From Saccharopolyspora shandongensis (GTDB lineage Bacteria; Actinomycetota; Actinomycetes; Mycobacteriales; Pseudonocardiaceae): DNA of 64,000 nt. This document shows, one piece after another, positions 50,165-58,031 of this stretch; the stretch's first letter is position 1, and every line of letters begins with the position of its first letter. The notes under the pieces were generated by a model. It did not search any database. It was not told where the DNA came from and saw nothing but the letters and a program-made list of their open reading frames with translations. The translations under genes and the position numbers were made by a program. Location of the stretch: contig NZ_FNOK01000001.1 of NCBI RefSeq assembly GCF_900106995.1, forward strand, positions 124,001 through 188,000. The letters run 5' to 3'.

Positions 50165-51131
50165 TGCGCTTCGCGCCGAAGACCTGCACAAGAGCTTCGG
50201 CGACGTGAAATCGCTGGACGGCCTCGACCTGGCGGCCGCCGAGGGGTCGGTGCTGGGCCTGCTCGGACCCAACGGGGCGGGCAAGACCACCGCGGTGCGG
50301 GTGCTGGCCACGCTGCTCGAACCGGATTCCGGGCACGCCAGGATCTGCGGGCTGGACGTGGTCGGCCAGGCCCGGCAGGTCCGCAGGATGATCGGCCTGA
50401 CCGGCCAGTTCGCCGCCGTGGACGGCATGCTGACCGGACTCGAGAACCTGGAGCTGATCGGCCGGCTCGGGCGGCTCGGCCGCCGCGAAACCCGCCGCCG
50501 GGCCCGGGAACTGCTCGAACGGCTCGGACTCGCCGACGTCGCCGACCGGCAGGTGCGGACCTATTCCGGCGGCATGCAACGCCGCCTCGACCTGGCCGCC
50601 AGCATCATCGGCCGCCCCCGCGTGCTGTTCCTGGACGAACCGACCACCGGCCTGGACCTGCCATCCCGCCGTGCACTGTGGACGGTCATCGACGAACTCG
50701 TCGCCGACGGCACGACCATCCTGCTGACCACCCAGTACCTGGAGGAAGCCGACCGGCTCAGCGACCGGATCGTGGTGCTCGACCGAGGCCGCGCCATCAC
50801 CTCCGGCACCCCCGGCGAGCTGAAGGCCGAACTCGGTGGACCGCGCATCGAACTGCGGCTGACCGATCCCACCGCGCTGCCGGCCGCCGTGCACGCGCTG
50901 CCCGAGCAGGCCGTGCAAGGCAGCCCGCAGCCCGACGAGCGGACCGGCACCCTCGTGGTACCCGTCCGCGCCGACGACGACGCGGTGATCCCGGCCTTGC
51001 TGGCCGCGCTGCAGGAGAACGGCATCGCGGTCGCCGAGCTGGTGTTCCGACAGCCCACCCTCGACGACGTCTTCCTCGCCGTCACCGGAGCCGAAACCAC
51101 TGCCGCACCGACGAAAGGACCCACCCCGTGA
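50157..51131 (+). CDS. DrrA-type ABC transporter ATPase
   Basis: A 324-residue daunorubicin-resistance-type ATPase. Walker A is GPNGAGKT, the signature YSGGMQRRLDLA and Walker B VLFLDEPTTGLD follow, then the DrrA-specific C-terminal domain. It powers the DrrB-like permease encoded next with GTGA overlap. GTG 50157 lies inside the flavoprotein gene, so all three are coupled. Likely exports the enediyne or a shunt product, giving self-resistance. Confidence 0.93.
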   Translation: MPDALRAEDLHKSFGDVKSLDGLDLAAAEGSVLGLLGPNGAGKTTAVRVLATLLEPDSGHARICGLDVVGQARQVRRMIGLTGQFAAVDGMLTGLENLELIGRLGRLGRRETRRRARELLERLGLADVADRQVRTYSGGMQRRLDLAASIIGRPRVLFLDEPTTGLDLPSRRALWTVIDELVADGTTILLTTQYLEEADRLSDRIVVLDRGRAITSGTPGELKAELGGPRIELRLTDPTALPAAVHALPEQAVQGSPQPDERTGTLVVPVRADDDAVIPALLAALQENGIAVAELVFRQPTLDDVFLAVTGAETTAAPTKGPTP

Positions 51132-51928
51132 CACCGGCCGTCCGCGAACTCACCTGGTGGTGGCTGGACGCCTGGTTGCTGACCAGCCGCAGCGTGCGCC
51201 GCACCTTCCGCGCACCGGACACCATCTTCACGATGACCGCGATGCCGGTCATCTTCTTCGTCTTCTTCGGCTACGTGCTCGGCGGCATGATGCGGCCACC
51301 CGGCCAGGACTACCCGACCTACCTGTTCCCGGGCCTGCTGGTCGCCACGATCACCTTCAGCACGATGCCCGCGGTGATCGCGGCCGTCTCGGCGGACCTG
51401 CGCAGCGGGATCACCGATCGGTTCCGGGCCCTGCCGACCAGCCCGTCGGCCGTGCTCACCGGGCGCACCGCGGCGGACGGCGCGCGCAACATCATCGGGA
51501 TCGTGGTGCTGGTGCTGCTCGGCGCGATCACCGGCATCGACCTCACCGCACTGGGCTTCGGGCGGGCCGTCGCCTCGCTCGCCCTGCTCCTGCTCTACGG
51601 GTTCGCGATGGCCTGGATCGCCGCGTTCCTCGCGGTCGTGACGCGCGGCGGCGAGGCCGCGCAGATGATCGGCACCGCGGTGTCCGGGCCGCTCGGTTTC
51701 GTCAGTTCCCTTTACGCCACACCGGAATCCATGCCGTCCTGGCTGCGGGTCTTCGCCGAGCTCAATCCGGCTTCGCACACCGGCGACGCGCTGCGCGCCT
51801 GGCTGGCCGGACAGCCCGCCGGCGCTTCGCCGTGGTACAGCGCGGCTTGGCTGATCGGCATCATCGCGGTCCTGGGCTGGCTCACCGCGCACCGCTTCCG
51901 GCGCACCACCGCCCGCCCATCGGAATGA
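51128..51928 (+). CDS. DrrB-type ABC transporter permease
   Basis: A 266-residue ABC-2 permease with six membrane spans. It has a cytosolic N-terminal helix (SVRRTFRAPDTIF), the motif VSADLRSGITDRFRALPTSP and GRTAADGARN typical of DrrB. It forms an exporter with the DrrA-like ATPase. GTG 51128 overlaps the ATPase stop. Confidence 0.93.
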   Translation: MTPAVRELTWWWLDAWLLTSRSVRRTFRAPDTIFTMTAMPVIFFVFFGYVLGGMMRPPGQDYPTYLFPGLLVATITFSTMPAVIAAVSADLRSGITDRFRALPTSPSAVLTGRTAADGARNIIGIVVLVLLGAITGIDLTALGFGRAVASLALLLLYGFAMAWIAAFLAVVTRGGEAAQMIGTAVSGPLGFVSSLYATPESMPSWLRVFAELNPASHTGDALRAWLAGQPAGASPWYSAAWLIGIIAVLGWLTAHRFRRTTARPSE

Positions 51929-52058
51929 GAACTCACCGCAATTCGTGAGAAGAAAACACCCGCACCCGATCGGTAATGTCGCGGTCACTGGTCCCTTTCC
52001 CCCATGACCGTCGTGTCGAACGACGGCAGTTCCGCATCCGCCGAACGCAGGGAGCGCC

Positions 52059-53336
52059 ATGACCGTCAACGATGCCGTCGAATTCGATCCGTTCGCCGCC
52101 GAGATGGCCACCGACCCGCATTCCTTCTACCACCGAATGCGGCGCAGCTGCCCCGTTTTCCTCAGCTCCATGTCGTCGGACATGTGGATGGTCAGCGACG
52201 ACGCGAGCCAGGTCTTCGTGGTGACCACCTACGAAGACCTGGCCTTCGTGCTGGAGCACCCGGAGCTGTTCCCCTCCGGCAACAAGACCGGCCCCGAAGA
52301 CCCGCCCGAGGTCCAGGCCGAACTCGCCCGTGGCCTGCCGAAGGCCACCACGCTCTACGAGTCCGACCAGCCCGAGCACACCCGGCTGCGCTCGCTCATC
52401 CAGTCCGCGTGGACACCCGGCCGCATCGCCCGCTGGGAACCCCGGATCCGGGAAGCCGCCCGGGAACTCGTCGAAGAACTCGCGCCGCGCGGTTCCGCCG
52501 AACTGGTCGAGGACTACGCGGATCGGCTGATGAACACGGCGATCCTGGACTTCATGGGCATCCCGCGCGAGGACCACGAACGCATCAAGCACTGGGACAA
52601 GCTCTGGGTGAAGGTCTTCATCCCCGGCCACCCGCTGGAGGACCAGCGGTCGGCGGCCGCCGAAATCGTGACCTACCAACGGTATCTGGAAGACCTGTTC
52701 GAGGAGCGCCGCAACAACCCCAGGGACGATCTCGCCTCCGCCCTGGTGCACGCCAGGACCGAGGACGGCGACGCGCTGACCATGCCGGAACTGGTGTGGG
52801 GCCTGATGGAGCTCTACGGCGCCGGCTACGGCAACACCACCGAGGGCCTGTCGAACATCCTCAACCTGCTGCTCGAACAGCGCGAACTCTGGGAGGACCT
52901 GCTCGCCGACCCGAGCGCGGTGGAGCACGCCGTCGAAGAAGGGCTGCGGCTGGACGGCCCGGTGCAGTGGCTGTCCCGGGAAGCCGCCGCGGACGTCGAA
53001 CTGAGCGGCACGAAGATCCCGAAGGGCTCCACGGTGATGGTCTCCTACGTGGCGGCCAACCGGGACCCGAAGGACTTCCCGGAACCCGATGAGTTCCGCA
53101 TCCAGCGCCGCGGCGTGACCACCACCGGCGCCCGGCACGTCGCGCACGGCCGCGGCATCCACTACTGCGTCGGTGCCGGCTGGTCGCGAACCGCGATCCG
53201 CATCGGGCTCGAGGCCCTGCTGCAAAGCATCCCGGATCTGCGGCTGCAGGACGGCTTCCAGGCCGAATACCACCTGCCCGCGCCAATGATCCGCTGCGTG
53301 CAGGCCCTACCAGCGGTGTGGTCGCCGCGGGATTGA
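52059..53336 (+). CDS. Cytochrome P450, unusual heme motif
   Basis: A 425-residue bacterial P450. The I helix has the (A/G)GxxT form in YGAGYGNTTEG, and the ExxR pair is EEGLR. The heme-binding loop is HGRGIHYCVGAG with Cys370 as ligand; the usual Phe at the start of FGxGxHxCxG is replaced by His, and the following residues (WSR) depart from the LAR pattern. It may therefore have altered redox or peroxide chemistry. It follows the drrAB genes after 130 bp with its own control region. A tailoring oxidation in the pathway is likely. Confidence 0.88.
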   Translation: MTVNDAVEFDPFAAEMATDPHSFYHRMRRSCPVFLSSMSSDMWMVSDDASQVFVVTTYEDLAFVLEHPELFPSGNKTGPEDPPEVQAELARGLPKATTLYESDQPEHTRLRSLIQSAWTPGRIARWEPRIREAARELVEELAPRGSAELVEDYADRLMNTAILDFMGIPREDHERIKHWDKLWVKVFIPGHPLEDQRSAAAEIVTYQRYLEDLFEERRNNPRDDLASALVHARTEDGDALTMPELVWGLMELYGAGYGNTTEGLSNILNLLLEQRELWEDLLADPSAVEHAVEEGLRLDGPVQWLSREAAADVELSGTKIPKGSTVMVSYVAANRDPKDFPEPDEFRIQRRGVTTTGARHVAHGRGIHYCVGAGWSRTAIRIGLEALLQSIPDLRLQDGFQAEYHLPAPMIRCVQALPAVWSPRD

Positions 53337-53351
53337 CGAGCTGTTCCAGAA

Positions 53352-53426
53352 CTCGTTTTGCGTGGCGGTGCGGGTGGCGGAACCTCAGGCGTCTTCTCGC
53401 GGTGGGATCCCCGACCTCATGAATGC
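53352..53426 (+). repeat. Dispersed intergenic repeat, copy 3 (left part)
   Basis: CTCGTTTTGCGTGGCGGTGC and the next 35 bp match copies 1 and 2, followed by GGGATCCCCGACCTCATGAA as in copy 1. The right half with the hairpin is missing. Confidence 0.75.
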
Positions 53427-53466
53427 ATCCCAAGCAGCTTCTGAACATCGCCGCACGGACGAACGC

Positions 53467-53496
53467 GGGGGGCACGGATCGCGATCCGTGCCCCCC
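53467..53496. terminator. Bidirectional terminator hairpin
   Basis: Thirty bases form a perfect palindrome (GGGGGGCACGGATC plus its complement with GC at the centre). It lies between the convergent P450 and VOC genes. Confidence 0.85.
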
Positions 53497-53512
53497 GCCG
53501 GCGGAAAAGGGC

Positions 53513-53896
53513 TCACTGTGGAGCGTCCACCTGCAACAGCGAGAACTGGTTCTTGTCCTCGTCCGTGAACACCGCGGTCCACCCGAACGGCAACTGCATC
53601 GGCGGCTGGGTGAACGGAACACCCCGCGCGCTCAATTCCTCGTAGGTCGCCTTGATGTCGCGGGTGACGAACTGCAAACCGGTGAACTCGCGCATCAGAT
53701 CTTCCTGGTACAGCGGATTGTCCTGCGGGAACAGCACGATGGACGTGCCTCCGCCAGTCACTCCGACCTCGATCCAGCGAATGGGCCCGAACGCGTCGTC
53801 CCGCCGGAGTTCCAGGCCGAGCTTGTTCGTGTAGAAGTCGACGGCTTTGTCCTGATCGGTTACGAAAATCGTCACGCTGGCCAGCCCTGCGAGCAC
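53513..53896 (-). CDS. VOC-family protein, copy 2
   Basis: A 127-residue VOC protein (VTIFVTDQDKAVDFYTNKLG; TGLQFVTRDIKATYEELSAR; FTDEDKNQFSLLQVD). GTG 53896 follows GGGAGGAAACC. It is divergent from the second AraC gene, and the shared 186-bp region holds the 16-bp motif also found before the HEAT-repeat gene. It is a candidate binding or resistance protein for the enediyne, like copy 1; a catalytic role is also possible. Confidence 0.87.
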   Translation of the reverse strand: MLAGLASVTIFVTDQDKAVDFYTNKLGLELRRDDAFGPIRWIEVGVTGGGTSIVLFPQDNPLYQEDLMREFTGLQFVTRDIKATYEELSARGVPFTQPPMQLPFGWTAVFTDEDKNQFSLLQVDAPQ

Positions 53897-53972
53897 GGTT
53901 TCCTCCCACCTGACGGCGAACAACGACCACTCATCGGCATTTCCAAACCTATTCGAGCCACCCGAACTCGCC

Positions 53973-53988
53973 CTTCTCCCAAGTTGCC
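53973..53988 (-). promoter_or_regulatory. 16-bp shared promoter motif upstream of the second VOC gene
   Basis: An exact inverted copy of the GGCAACTTGGGAGAAG motif at 19180-19195. It lies 77 bp before the VOC start and 95 bp before the AraC start, so it may be the target of that AraC regulator. Confidence 0.55.
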
Positions 53989-54082
53989 AATGCCCACCGC
54001 GAATTGCGGCCGCGACACCGGAGTTCCCCGCGCCCGGCGTATCCTGGGCGACGCGGTAGGGCGGACTGGGGAAGGACGTGGG

Positions 54083-54883
54083 GTGACCAGGAGGATCGAC
54101 GACGCCATCGGGATGGGCCGGACCGAACTCGCCCAGACCGAGCCGGCGTCGGCCGCCACCAGCTGGCACACCGCGGTGGAGCGGGCCGTGCAGCAGATGC
54201 GCGAGAACCTCTCCGATCCCCAGTACCTGACCGACCACGCGCGCGCCGGGCTGTTCAGCCCGTTCCACTTCCACCGGGTGTTCCGCAACGTCACGGCCGC
54301 CACGCCGGGCCGGTTCCTGGCCGCGCTGCGGATCGCGGAGGCGCAGCGGCTGCTGATCCGCTCCCCGTTGCGGGTCACCGACATCGCCGCGCGGGTCGGC
54401 TATTCGAGCCTGAGCACCTTCACCACCCAGTTCGCCCGCCTGGTGGGCCTGTCACCGCGCCAGTTCCGCGCCATGGCCATCGAGTTCGGCGACCGGCCGC
54501 TGGCCGCGCTCGCGGCCCGGGCCCCAGCCGCGCCGTCCGGCCACGACGAGGTGCCCGTCCTCGTCGACGGCGCCGACGACGGCATCCTGTTCGTCGGCCT
54601 GTTCCACCACGGGATCCCGCAGGGCGCTCCGGTCAGCTGCGCGGTCCGGTCCACCCCGGGGCCGGTGCGGCTGCGCCGTCCCCGCGACGGCGAGTACCAC
54701 GTACTCGCGGTCTGCTTCGACCCGGACGTCCGCATCGCGGAATCGCTGGACCACCGGCACGACTGCCGGGTGGTCGCCGCGGGCTCCATCACGGTGCCCG
54801 GCGGGCGACCCTGCCACCTGCGGCTGCGCCGCCCGCGTCCCACGGATCCACCGGTCGTGCTGGCGCTGCCGCTGCTGGGCTGA
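54083..54883 (+). CDS. AraC-family regulator with N-terminal HTH, copy 2
   Basis: A 266-residue paralogue of the regulator at 43099. The AraC domain lies at about 30-130 (FSPFHFHRVFRNVTAATPGR; TDIAARVGYSSLSTFTTQFA), and the C-terminal half shares landmarks with copy 1 (VGLFHHGIPQGAPVSCA in place of VGLFRSGIPQEVPAACA). GTG 54083 follows GGAAGG. It is divergent from a VOC gene. It is the best local candidate to bind the 16-bp motif; pathway control is inferred. Confidence 0.87.
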   Translation: MTRRIDDAIGMGRTELAQTEPASAATSWHTAVERAVQQMRENLSDPQYLTDHARAGLFSPFHFHRVFRNVTAATPGRFLAALRIAEAQRLLIRSPLRVTDIAARVGYSSLSTFTTQFARLVGLSPRQFRAMAIEFGDRPLAALAARAPAAPSGHDEVPVLVDGADDGILFVGLFHHGIPQGAPVSCAVRSTPGPVRLRRPRDGEYHVLAVCFDPDVRIAESLDHRHDCRVVAAGSITVPGGRPCHLRLRRPRPTDPPVVLALPLLG

Positions 54884-54898
54884 CGCGCGCCGGGAACG

Positions 54899-55480
54899 TC
54901 AGGAATTGGCCTCGTAGCACTCCCGCAGCAGCGCGACCACCTCGTCGTCCACTCCCGACTCGGCGGTCAGCGCGATGCGCACGTTGCCCTTCGGCAGGCT
55001 CTTCGCCGGCAGCAACCGCCCGGCGGGCTGCCTGCCCGGCAGGTGCAACCCGATGTCGAGCCTGGATTTGGTGCTGGGTTTGACGATCGCGAACGTCCGC
55101 TTCGGCGACACCAGCGACACGTAGGTCTTGCGGGCCTGGATCGTGACCACGCCGAGGTCCACCACGGCTTCCAGCAGCTCGTCGAACACCGGCCGCAGCG
55201 CCTGCCGGTCGGCGAACTGCTCGTCGATGAGCTCCGCCGGATCGGTCCGCATGAACTCGGGGTAGCCGTAGGTCTCGTACACCAGCAGGTCCTGCGAATA
55301 GCCCCCGACGCCCTGCTCGCCCAGCCACGCCCGCAACCGCGGTTCCGACGTCGTCCCGGACGCCGCGACCCGCTCCTTCCACTCCGCCAGATCCGCACCG
55401 GTGCGCTGCGCCAGCAAGCCGGCCGCGTGATCCATCATCGACTGCCAGCCGACCAGATTCATCCCGTCGCGTTGCGCCAT
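54899..55480 (-). CDS. DUF5655 domain protein
   Basis: A 193-residue protein. The N-terminal half is a DUF4287-like helical region (WKERVAASGTTSEPRLRAWL; GGYSQDLLVYETYGYPEFM). The C-terminal half is a DUF5655 domain (VVTIQARKTYVSLVSPKRTF; SRLDIGLHLPG). Function is unknown; such proteins may bind small ligands or DNA. It lies convergent with the AraC gene and upstream of nothing obvious in the pathway. Confidence 0.8.
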   Translation of the reverse strand: MAQRDGMNLVGWQSMMDHAAGLLAQRTGADLAEWKERVAASGTTSEPRLRAWLGEQGVGGYSQDLLVYETYGYPEFMRTDPAELIDEQFADRQALRPVFDELLEAVVDLGVVTIQARKTYVSLVSPKRTFAIVKPSTKSRLDIGLHLPGRQPAGRLLPAKSLPKGNVRIALTAESGVDDEVVALLRECYEANS

Positions 55481-55558
55481 GCCGTGCTCACCCTTCCTAG
55501 CCGCGGACTCCCACGGTGCCAGACCGGCGCGAGCCGATGTTCGCCCAGATTGCGCAGC

Positions 55559-56887
55559 CTAGCGACGCTCGTAGCGGATCCGGCACGGCGAGCCCGGACG
55601 GGTGACACCCAGGTCGACGTCCGGCTGCGGATCCGGCACGGACAAGTTCAGCCGGTAGCGCGCCAGCAGCCCGCTCAGCAGCACCTTGGTCTCGTTCGTG
55701 CCGAAAGCCTGTCCCGGGCACCGGTAGAACCCGCCGCTGAAACCGATCAACGCGTGCGGATTCCGCTTGTCCTCGGCGCGTTCCGGACCGAACCGGTCCG
55801 GGTCGTAGCGGTCGGGATCGGCGAACACCTCCGGCAACCGGTGCGCGACGCTCGGGCACAGCATGGTCAGCCATCCCTCGGGCACCCGGTAGCCGCCGAT
55901 CTCGTACTCCACCGCTGTCGTGCGCGCGTAGTGGCTCATCACCGGCCGCATCCGCAGCGACTCCTTGAACGCGCGTTCCAACCGGGGCAGCCGCCCTCCC
56001 GCGTGCGGGCACCCCGGAGCTGTACCACCGGTGTCCGCATCGATCTCCGCGACCACCGCGTCCAGCTGCGCCGGGTGCTGCAGCAACTGCACCAGCGTCC
56101 AGCAGGCCTGCGCGGCGGTGGTGAGATAGCCGGTGAACAACGTCGCCATCGCCATCCCGACCTGCACGTCCGGCCCTTCGGCCCGCAGCGCCGCGTCGTC
56201 GACCAGCGACTGCAGGAAGTCGTCGTAGCCGCCCGAGCGGGCCCGCTCGGCGAGGACCGGCCGCAGCATCTCGCCGAGCCGCCGCCGCGCCCGGTCCCGG
56301 CGGCGGAAGCGGGGCAACGGCAGGTTCGGCGGCAGGATGAACTCCATGCCCCGGGCGAGGTCCACCAGCAGCGGCCGGAACTCGTCGATCCGCGCCCGGA
56401 TCTCCGGGCCGAGCAGCGCGCCGGCGGCGATGCGCATCACCAGCGGCTCGAAGGTGTCCCACAGCTCGAACTCGCCCGACCGCCCCAACCCGGCCAGCCA
56501 CCGCTCGGTCTCCTCGGCCATCACCTCGGTGTAAGCGGCGAGCCGACCGCTCTGGAACGCCGACTGCAGCATCGACACGTGCCGGCGCCGCCGCTCGGTG
56601 TCGGTCGCCGCCATCAGCAGATCGCCGAACATCGGGACGGTGAACCGGTAGATCTCCGGCACCGAGAGCTTCCGGTCCACCTCCCGGAAGAAGAACTCGT
56701 GGTGCTCGGGCCCGATCAGCATGACCCCCTTCATCGGCCCGAGCCGGATCGTGAAGATCGGCCCGTGCTCCCGGTAGGCCCGCATGAACGTCGCGTGCTG
56801 GTCCTTGCGCCACTCGAGGAAACTTCCCAGCAGCGGCAGTCCGCGCACTTCGGGCGGGAGCGCCGGTTCGACGGCGGCAGTGGACAC
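55559..56887 (-). CDS. Cytochrome P450, CYP51/CYP170-like
   Basis: A 442-residue P450 that begins like eukaryotic-type microsomal enzymes without the membrane anchor (LPPEVRGLPLLGSFLEWRKD). The I helix is LFTGYLTTAAQ, the ExxR is FKESLRM and the heme loop FSGGFYRCPGQAFG with Cys390. The overall pattern is that of the CYP51-like group acting on isoprenoid or polyene-like substrates. It lies 13 bp after the FAD monooxygenase gene, so the two form an oxidation unit with the preceding SnoaL gene. Confidence 0.88.
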   Translation of the reverse strand: MSTAAVEPALPPEVRGLPLLGSFLEWRKDQHATFMRAYREHGPIFTIRLGPMKGVMLIGPEHHEFFFREVDRKLSVPEIYRFTVPMFGDLLMAATDTERRRRHVSMLQSAFQSGRLAAYTEVMAEETERWLAGLGRSGEFELWDTFEPLVMRIAAGALLGPEIRARIDEFRPLLVDLARGMEFILPPNLPLPRFRRRDRARRRLGEMLRPVLAERARSGGYDDFLQSLVDDAALRAEGPDVQVGMAMATLFTGYLTTAAQACWTLVQLLQHPAQLDAVVAEIDADTGGTAPGCPHAGGRLPRLERAFKESLRMRPVMSHYARTTAVEYEIGGYRVPEGWLTMLCPSVAHRLPEVFADPDRYDPDRFGPERAEDKRNPHALIGFSGGFYRCPGQAFGTNETKVLLSGLLARYRLNLSVPDPQPDVDLGVTRPGSPCRIRYERR

Positions 56888-56900
56888 GGCGACCTCCTGA

Positions 56901-58031
56901 TCAGATCCGGAACTCGAACATCCGTCGCAATTGCCGGAGCTGGGCGCGCTGCGGCGCGTGGCCGAGCATCCACTCCCGCAGCCGCCCGGCCACCGGCCCG
57001 GGCCAGCCGCCTATCCGCGCCAGCATCCGGGCTTGCGACGTCGCGGCGTTCGCGCGCCCCTGCCGCTGCCGCTCGTACGCCCGCAGCGCTTCGGGCACGC
57101 TCGGCGCCGCGGCCAGCCGGGCCGCGAGCACCGCGGCGTCCTCGAACGCCTGCGAGGTGCCCTGGCCCATGTTCGGCATGCTCGGGTGCGCGGCGTCGCC
57201 GACCAGCGCGACCCGGCCACGGCTCCAGGCGCGCAGCGGGCGGCAGTCGAAGATCTCGGTGGCCACCACCTCCGTCGGATCGGTGGCTCGCAGCAGCTCC
57301 GGGATCGGCTCGTGCCAGTCCCCGAACCGCCGCAGCAGCCAGTCCGGACCGCCCTGCCGGACATCGGCGGAGGGCGCGGAGGCGAACCAGTACACCCGGT
57401 CCCCGGCGAGCTTCCAGATGCCGAACGCGTCCGCACCGCCCATCGAGAGCAGGCCGGGCGTTTCCGGGAGCTCGAACGAGATGGTGGCCCGCCAGACGAC
57501 GACCCCGCAGTGCCGCAGCCGCCGCCCCAGCCCGGCGGATTCCCGCACGGCGGACCGGAGGCCGTCGGCCCCCACCACCAGGTCCGCCCGCACCGAGCTG
57601 CCATCGGCGAACTCCACCACGGCGTGCTCGCCGGCGTCGCTCACCCGTACACAGCGTGCCCCGAACCGCACGGCATCCGGCTCTAGCAGCCCGCGGAGCG
57701 CGGCCAGCAGCTCCGCGCGGTGCACGGCCATCCCGTTGCCGCCGATGGATTTCATCTCCTGCTCGGAGACCTCGTAGAGCGTCCGGCCGTCCGCTGCGCG
57801 CATCGCCATCCCGGCCGCCGGATGGGCCCGCCCGCGCACCGAGTCACCGGCGCCGAAGGCGTCCAGGGCGGCGAATCCGTTCGGCCAGAGCGTCAGGCCG
57901 TTGCCGTGGCGGCGGAGCGCTTCGACCCGCTCGTACGCGATGGCCTCCAGGCCCGCCCGGCGCAGCGCGATCGTGGTCGCCAGCCCGGCGGGTCCGGCGC
58001 CGATGACGGCCACCCGCGGTCGGCCGGTCAT
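56901..58031 (-). CDS. FAD-dependent monooxygenase (aromatic hydroxylase type)
   Basis: A 376-residue group A flavoprotein monooxygenase. It has the ADP-binding GAGPAGLATTIALRRAG, the DG motif VVGADGLRSAVRE and the GD motif ALVGDAAHPSMPNMGQG. Such enzymes use NAD(P)H and O2 to hydroxylate aromatic rings or epoxidise. ATG 58031 overlaps the upstream SnoaL stop as ATGA. Probably a tailoring enzyme for an aromatic peripheral unit or an anthraquinone-like part. Confidence 0.92.
   Translation of the reverse strand: MTGRPRVAVIGAGPAGLATTIALRRAGLEAIAYERVEALRRHGNGLTLWPNGFAALDAFGAGDSVRGRAHPAAGMAMRAADGRTLYEVSEQEMKSIGGNGMAVHRAELLAALRGLLEPDAVRFGARCVRVSDAGEHAVVEFADGSSVRADLVVGADGLRSAVRESAGLGRRLRHCGVVVWRATISFELPETPGLLSMGGADAFGIWKLAGDRVYWFASAPSADVRQGGPDWLLRRFGDWHEPIPELLRATDPTEVVATEIFDCRPLRAWSRGRVALVGDAAHPSMPNMGQGTSQAFEDAAVLAARLAAAPSVPEALRAYERQRQGRANAATSQARMLARIGGWPGPVAGRLREWMLGHAPQRAQLRQLRRMFEFRI

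Noticed and set aside
55043..58006. Open frame of about 990 codons antisense to P450 and monooxygenase genes
   Set aside because: Low-complexity Arg/Pro-rich translation opposite well-supported genes.
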